Shown in pieces: positions 5,810 to 9,099 of a stretch of 9,099 bases of DNA. The stretch comes from JAXGPP01 sp964436865 (GTDB lineage: Bacteria > Planctomycetota > Planctomycetia > Pirellulales > Thermoguttaceae). Under the pieces are notes generated by a model, which saw only the letters and a list, made by a program, of their open reading frames with translations, did not search any database and was not told the DNA's origin. Positions within the stretch are counted from its first letter, which is position 1, and the number at the start of each line of letters is the position of its first letter. The position numbers and the translations under genes are program-made. The stretch covers positions 1-9,099 of the forward strand of contig CAYTFK010000289.1 in the NCBI GenBank assembly GCA_964436865.1, written 5' to 3'.

Positions 5810-7060
5810 TCAGAAAACAAAACGGCCCGGATTGAGGATGCCTTGGGGATCGAAGCGATTCTTGATGGCGAGCATAACTTGATGCGAGTCGCTGGCCGGG
5901 CCCCACACGGCCCGCCGGTCGCGCCGCGCCTCGTCCGATCCGCGGACCACGACCGCAACTTCACAGCCCTTCTTCGCCGACGAGCGGAAGCGGTCGTCGA
6001 GGATCGATAACACTTCGCGGGGCTCGACCGAGAACTCTGCCTGCACGATCCCGTCGCCGGCATGCGCCTGCAACGAGACGGCCGGGTCGATCGTCCGCAG
6101 CAAGCGGCACGTGCCCACCAGCGCGCTGGGCAGCACGCGGATTTCGACGACGGTGGCCTCGCGGCTGTCCTCCGCCCGACTGGCAAACGAATCGACGAGC
6201 CGCTGCCACAAGCGATCGGTCTGCTCTGGCTGGCCGCTGACCAACAACTCGATCCCCAGTTCATGCCATCGGGCCTGCAATGTTTCCGCCATGCCGGCGA
6301 CCTCGGCGGCCGTTCCCTCGAAAGCGACCCACAGCCGGCCAAACGAGGACGCGGGCGAGGAGAGGAGCGGCTCTTTGTCCCAGCCGGGCCCGGCGAGCAA
6401 TTCCACCGCCGAAGGAAGCACTGGGGCGTGGACCAGATCGGCCAGCAATCGCTCGGCCTGCAAGTGATCGGCCACTTCGCAGCCCACCATGAGCGAGCTC
6501 TCGGGCACCGGCCGAACCATGAGCGTGACCTGCGTGATCACGCCAAGCGTGCCCAGCGAGCCGGTCATCAGCCGGCATAGATCATAGCCAGCCGCGTTCT
6601 TGACGACGCGTCCGCCGCCGGAGAACGGCCGACCACAGCCGTCGATGGCCTGCACTCCAATCACGTAGTCGCGCATCGTGCCCCAGCGAAATCGCCGCGG
6701 ACCACTGGGGCTGCGGGCGACGACCCCGCCGACCGTGGCCCGTTCCGCCTCGGCCACGTCGACGGGCAGTCGCTGTCGCTCGCCAGCAAGCTGCCGCCGG
6801 AGTTCGGCCACCGTTATCCCCGCCTCGACGGTGATTGTCAGGTCACGGGCCGGATAGTCGACGACCCGGTTCAATTGGGCCAACGACAGCCCGACCCCCG
6901 GCTTCACCGGCAGGGCGCCGTAGTCTTGCGCGGTCCCGCCGCCAATCGGATAGATGGGAGTACCCGTTTCCGAGGCGCGGCGGATCACGTCGCCAACGGC
7001 GGCCTGATCGTCGGGGGCGACCGTCGCAACAAGGGGCAGCAGATGCGTGGCGGCAATCAT
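5810..7060 (-). CDS. glcE: Glycolate oxidase FAD-binding subunit GlcE
   Basis: GlcE is the second, shorter flavin subunit of the glycolate oxidase complex. The 416-residue protein has an N-terminal PCMH-type FAD-binding domain: IGGGTAQDYG (39-48), VEAGITVAEL (78-87), VGGVVA (110-115), the RWGTMRDYVIG stretch (125-135), GGGRVVKNAAGYDL (148-161) and GSLGTLGVI (167-175). 'VVKNxAGYDL' preceding 'GSLGTLGVI' is characteristic of GlcE. The C-terminal half is more variable, and it is longer than E. coli GlcE (about 350 residues). The usual histidine motif of GlcD's C-terminal domain is absent, as expected for this subunit. ATG 7060 overlaps the glcD stop in an ATGA arrangement, implying translational coupling, and the glcF start follows its stop by 6 bp. 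The assignment is supported by both motif set and operon position. Confidence 0.93.
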   Translation of the reverse strand: MIAATHLLPLVATVAPDDQAAVGDVIRRASETGTPIYPIGGGTAQDYGALPVKPGVGLSLAQLNRVVDYPARDLTITVEAGITVAELRRQLAGERQRLPVDVAEAERATVGGVVARSPSGPRRFRWGTMRDYVIGVQAIDGCGRPFSGGGRVVKNAAGYDLCRLMTGSLGTLGVITQVTLMVRPVPESSLMVGCEVADHLQAERLLADLVHAPVLPSAVELLAGPGWDKEPLLSSPASSFGRLWVAFEGTAAEVAGMAETLQARWHELGIELLVSGQPEQTDRLWQRLVDSFASRAEDSREATVVEIRVLPSALVGTCRLLRTIDPAVSLQAHAGDGIVQAEFSVEPREVLSILDDRFRSSAKKGCEVAVVVRGSDEARRDRRAVWGPASDSHQVMLAIKNRFDPQGILNPGRFVF

Positions 7061-8484
7061 CGGTCACACCCCGGCGGCACGGATTCTCCAACGGCCATCG
7101 TCGCGGGCAAGACTTTGCCCGGACAGAGTTGGCCCGCCGGATTGAAAGCATCGCGGACGCGGACCATCGCCTCCAGATCGGCCGGTGCGAACTGGCGGCT
7201 CATCAAACCGATCTTCTCCACTCCCACGCCGTGCTCCGCGGTGATGCTCCCGCCGCAGGCAATGCATTCCTCGAGCAACTCGCGGCCCGCGGCGAGCGCC
7301 CGCTCGACCTGCTCCCGGTCGCGTTCGTCGAACAGCAGGATCGGATGCACGTTGCCGTCGCCGGCGTGAGCCACGTTGACGATGCGGATGCCGTATTTCA
7401 AGCTGACCTCGCCGATGCGGCGGATCACGTGCGGCAAGCGGGTCCGCGGAACCACGCCGTCCTGGATGCAGTAACTGGGACTCAACCGCCCCACGGCGCC
7501 CACGGCCATCTTACGGCACTTCCAGAGCAGCTCACGCTCCTTGGCGGTGGTCGCCTCGAGCACCTCGCGAGCATTCCTGCGATGGCAGAACTCCACAACT
7601 TTCTTCTGCTGCTCGTCCAGACCCACGGTCGGACCGTCGAGTTCGATCACCAGGATCGCGCCGGCCTCGGGCGGGAAGCCGAAATGAAAAGCTTCCTCCA
7701 CCGCGTCGAGGATGCCGCGGTCCATCAGCTCCATCGCCGCGGGGATCGTGCCCGAGCCGATGATGTCGCTCACCGCGTTGGTGGCGTCTTCGACCGTATC
7801 GAACATCGCGCGAAGCGTGCGGTAATCCTGGGGATTGGGCGTAAGCCGGACCCAGATTTTCGTCACAATAGCCAGCGTCCCCTCGCTGCCCACCAGCACG
7901 CCGAGCAGGTCGAGTCCCGCCGGATTGGCGACCGGGCCGATCCGCACGATCGAGCCGTCGCCAAGCACCGCTTCGACGCCCAACACGTGATTGACCGTCA
8001 CGCCGTACTTGAGCGTGTGCGGCCCGCCGGCGTTGGTGGCCACGTTGCCGCCGATGGTCGAGGCAACCTGGCTCGAGGGATCGGGAGCGAAATGGTACCC
8101 GGTGCCGGCCAGTGCCCGCGCCAGTTGCAGGTTGAGCACCCCGGCTTCGACCACCGCGAGCCGGTCGCGGACGTTGATTTCGAGGATCTGCTTCATTCGC
8201 GCGAGCGACACGACCACGCCGCCCCCCAGCGGCAGGCATCCGCCGGCCAGGCTCGTGCCGGCCCCGCGGGCCACGGCAGGCGCGCCGTGCCGGCCACAGA
8301 TCTTTACGACTTCGGCAACTTCCGCCGTCGACGTCGGAAACACGACCGCCTCCGGTGGGTGCTTCTCTACCGTGAACCCGTCGCACTCATAGACCACCAG
8401 GTCGGACGGGTTGGAGAGCACACCCTTGGCCCCCAAGAGGGCACGCAGGTCGGCCACCAGCGGCGAGGCAAGAGCAGGCGACAT
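7057..8484 (-). CDS. glcD: Glycolate oxidase catalytic FAD subunit GlcD
   Basis: GlcD is the main flavin subunit, oxidising glycolate (and often D-lactate) to the 2-oxo acid. From ATG 8484 the protein is 475 residues. The FAD-binding PCMH domain shows VARGAGTSLAGG (71-82), APDPSS (133-138), STIGGNVATNAGG (142-154) with KYGVT (159-163), and GSEGTLAIVT (199-208). The FAD-oxidase C-terminal domain carries the metal and substrate histidines in HAGDGNVHP (373-381) and EHGVGVEK (417-424), then FNPAGQLCPGK (447-457). The frame stays open to 8556, but a TATAAT promoter at 8527-8556 covers that upstream ATG, and CGGAA lies 6 bases before ATG 8484, so the shorter form is preferred. It is the first gene of glcD-glcE-glcF, and its stop overlaps the glcE start by 4 bp. 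A D-lactate or other 2-hydroxyacid dehydrogenase alone is less likely given GlcE beside it. Confidence 0.94.
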   Translation of the reverse strand: MSPALASPLVADLRALLGAKGVLSNPSDLVVYECDGFTVEKHPPEAVVFPTSTAEVAEVVKICGRHGAPAVARGAGTSLAGGCLPLGGGVVVSLARMKQILEINVRDRLAVVEAGVLNLQLARALAGTGYHFAPDPSSQVASTIGGNVATNAGGPHTLKYGVTVNHVLGVEAVLGDGSIVRIGPVANPAGLDLLGVLVGSEGTLAIVTKIWVRLTPNPQDYRTLRAMFDTVEDATNAVSDIIGSGTIPAAMELMDRGILDAVEEAFHFGFPPEAGAILVIELDGPTVGLDEQQKKVVEFCHRRNAREVLEATTAKERELLWKCRKMAVGAVGRLSPSYCIQDGVVPRTRLPHVIRRIGEVSLKYGIRIVNVAHAGDGNVHPILLFDERDREQVERALAAGRELLEECIACGGSITAEHGVGVEKIGLMSRQFAPADLEAMVRVRDAFNPAGQLCPGKVLPATMAVGESVPPGCDR

Positions 8485-8526
8485 GACGGGTTCCGAACGC
8501 CTCGGGTGAAGAAGTGGTAATCGCCG

Positions 8527-8556
8527 ATTATAGCCGTCCGACGGCGCATGCCGCAA
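8527..8556 (-). promoter_or_regulatory. Candidate sigma70-type promoter of glcDEF
   Basis: On the minus strand a perfect -10, TATAAT (8532-8527), is preceded after 18 bases by TTGCGG (8556-8551), which keeps the TTG of the -35. Transcription would start near 8520, giving a leader of about 36 bases to the glcD ATG at 8484. This stands out in such GC-rich DNA and sits in the 130-bp gap after the thiamine-binding-protein gene, so glcDEF probably has its own promoter. Confidence 0.55.
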
Positions 8557-8614
8557 ACGGGTTGATCACCGACACGGCATCGGATAATTCACTCGTACCG
8601 ACGGGCGAAGGCGG

Positions 8615-8923
8615 CTATTTCCGCACTTCGCGCCCGAGTCGCCGTTCGACGCTGGCGACCTTGCCGCGAATCCTCCCCTGCCGGTCCTTGCGGTAATCGA
8701 GCCGCATGATGCACTCGACTCGGTCGCAATCGCGCGACATGGCTTCGAAGCACCGCTGGACCACGTCCATTACCTGCGCGTATTCTCCTTCGACGATGGT
8801 ACCCATGGCATGCGTCTGATAGTCCAGGCCGCTGGCATCAACGATCTCCACCGCCCGGGAAACATAATCGCCAAGGCTGACCCCCTTATCCAGGGGATAG
8901 ATGCTGAATTCCAATACCACCAT
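8615..8923 (-). CDS. MTH1187/YqgV-family thiamine-binding protein
   Basis: This 102-residue protein matches the MTH1187/YkoF-type thiamine-binding family (Thiamine_BP), small cytoplasmic ferredoxin-like-fold proteins that form oligomers and bind thiamine-like ligands. Compared from memory with MTH1187 it shares the opening E-FSIYPLDKG-VSLGDYV (5-21) and the central AMGTIVEGE (39-47), followed by a second helix at about 48-63. The basic C-terminal tail from about residue 80 (RKDRQGRIRGK...) extends past the core. ATG 8923 has AAGGG 6 bases upstream and gives the normal family start; the frame also runs to 9007, but those 28 residues do not resemble the family. It ends 130 bp before glcD and is in the same direction. 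A physiological link to glycolate oxidation is not evident. The precise ligand and role of this family are poorly settled. Confidence 0.88.
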   Translation of the reverse strand: MVVLEFSIYPLDKGVSLGDYVSRAVEIVDASGLDYQTHAMGTIVEGEYAQVMDVVQRCFEAMSRDCDRVECIMRLDYRKDRQGRIRGKVASVERRLGREVRK

Positions 8924-9099
8924 AGAACGCCCTTTTCTGCCGCACGTAGGGAAACCTCGCCCAGAGACAATGGTATGCAGAGTCTCGGATTCGCTCTGCC
9001 CCTCCAATCGCGGAAACGTTACACTACGCCCCCCAGCAGCAACTACTGTCCGTGCGGGCGTGCGAATCGGGATGCAAGGTCACTCAACAAGAGCCATGT
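8924..9099. other. Upstream region of the thiamine-binding gene, no gene seen
   Basis: No convincing coding region is visible in these 176 bases. A 6-bp inverted repeat, GCAGAG (8977-8982) / CTCTGC (8994-8999), with an 11-base spacer lies about 55-75 bases before the start of the thiamine-binding-protein gene and could be an operator or a leader hairpin. I found no clear -35/-10 pair and no recognisable TPP riboswitch core (the CUGAGA element was looked for on the minus strand and not found). Confidence 0.35.

Noticed and set aside
6835..8520. 561-residue plus-strand open frame
   Set aside because: It is antisense to glcD and part of glcE, both full of conserved FAD motifs. The plus-strand product has low-complexity Arg/His/Asp composition and no domain.
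8924..9007. 28-residue N-terminal extension of the thiamine-binding protein
   Set aside because: Family members begin at the residues encoded from 8923, which has its own ribosome-binding site. The extension shows no similarity to the family.
9072..9099. Possible start of a plus-strand gene at the right edge
   Set aside because: Only 28 bases follow an ATG, too few to judge coding potential, and no clear ribosome-binding site precedes it.

Overview
This GC-rich window (roughly 60-65% G+C by eye) looks like bacterial chromosome, most plausibly a planctomycete of the Pirellula/Rhodopirellula type. That placement is an inference from gene style: a short Hanks-type kinase with degenerate motifs, a membrane-tethered rhamnose-mutarotase-like protein, a small lipoprotein, a proline-rich polytopic membrane protein and long GC-driven antisense open frames. 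There is no rRNA or other phylogenetic marker. All genes but one lie on the minus strand. I see no mobile element, CRISPR array, tRNA or rRNA.

Layout by position. (1) 1-905, minus: the first 301 residues of a two-domain sugar ABC importer ATPase (RbsA/MglA/XylG type), cut by the window edge at the second Walker A. (2) 1083-1592, minus: an L-rhamnose mutarotase-family domain behind an N-terminal membrane segment, 177 bp upstream of the ATPase and in the same direction. Two 7-bp-stem hairpins lie in the gap. (3) 1593-1913: a divergent intergenic region with a candidate promoter for the mutarotase gene. (4) 1914-2828, plus: a soluble serine/threonine protein kinase. (5) 2841-3446, minus: a small lipoprotein convergent with the kinase. 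(6) 3534-4412, minus: an unrecognised polytopic membrane protein. (7) 4472-8484, minus: a complete glycolate oxidase operon in the order glcD-glcE-glcF. (8) 8615-8923, minus: a small MTH1187/YkoF-type thiamine-binding protein. (9) 8924-9099: non-coding as far as visible.

How the genes work together. GlcD and GlcE (FAD subunits) and GlcF (iron-sulfur subunit) should form the membrane-associated complex that oxidises glycolate to glyoxylate and passes electrons to the quinone pool. glcD and glcE overlap by 4 bp, and glcE and glcF are 6 bp apart. A TATAAT-type promoter sits just upstream of the chosen glcD start. The membrane-protein gene follows glcF after 59 bp and may be cotranscribed. The mutarotase and ABC ATPase suggest a separate sugar uptake unit, possibly for a deoxyhexose such as rhamnose, continuing beyond the left edge.

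Several starts were moved downstream of the longest open frame because of ribosome-binding sites, promoters or family boundaries: the mutarotase to 1592, the membrane protein to 4412, glcD to 8484 and the thiamine-binding protein to 8923. I do not see strong evidence for an undescribed multi-gene system. The most unusual items are the membrane-tethered mutarotase, the kinase with a degenerate glycine loop and an HGD catalytic motif, and the unknown membrane protein behind glcDEF.
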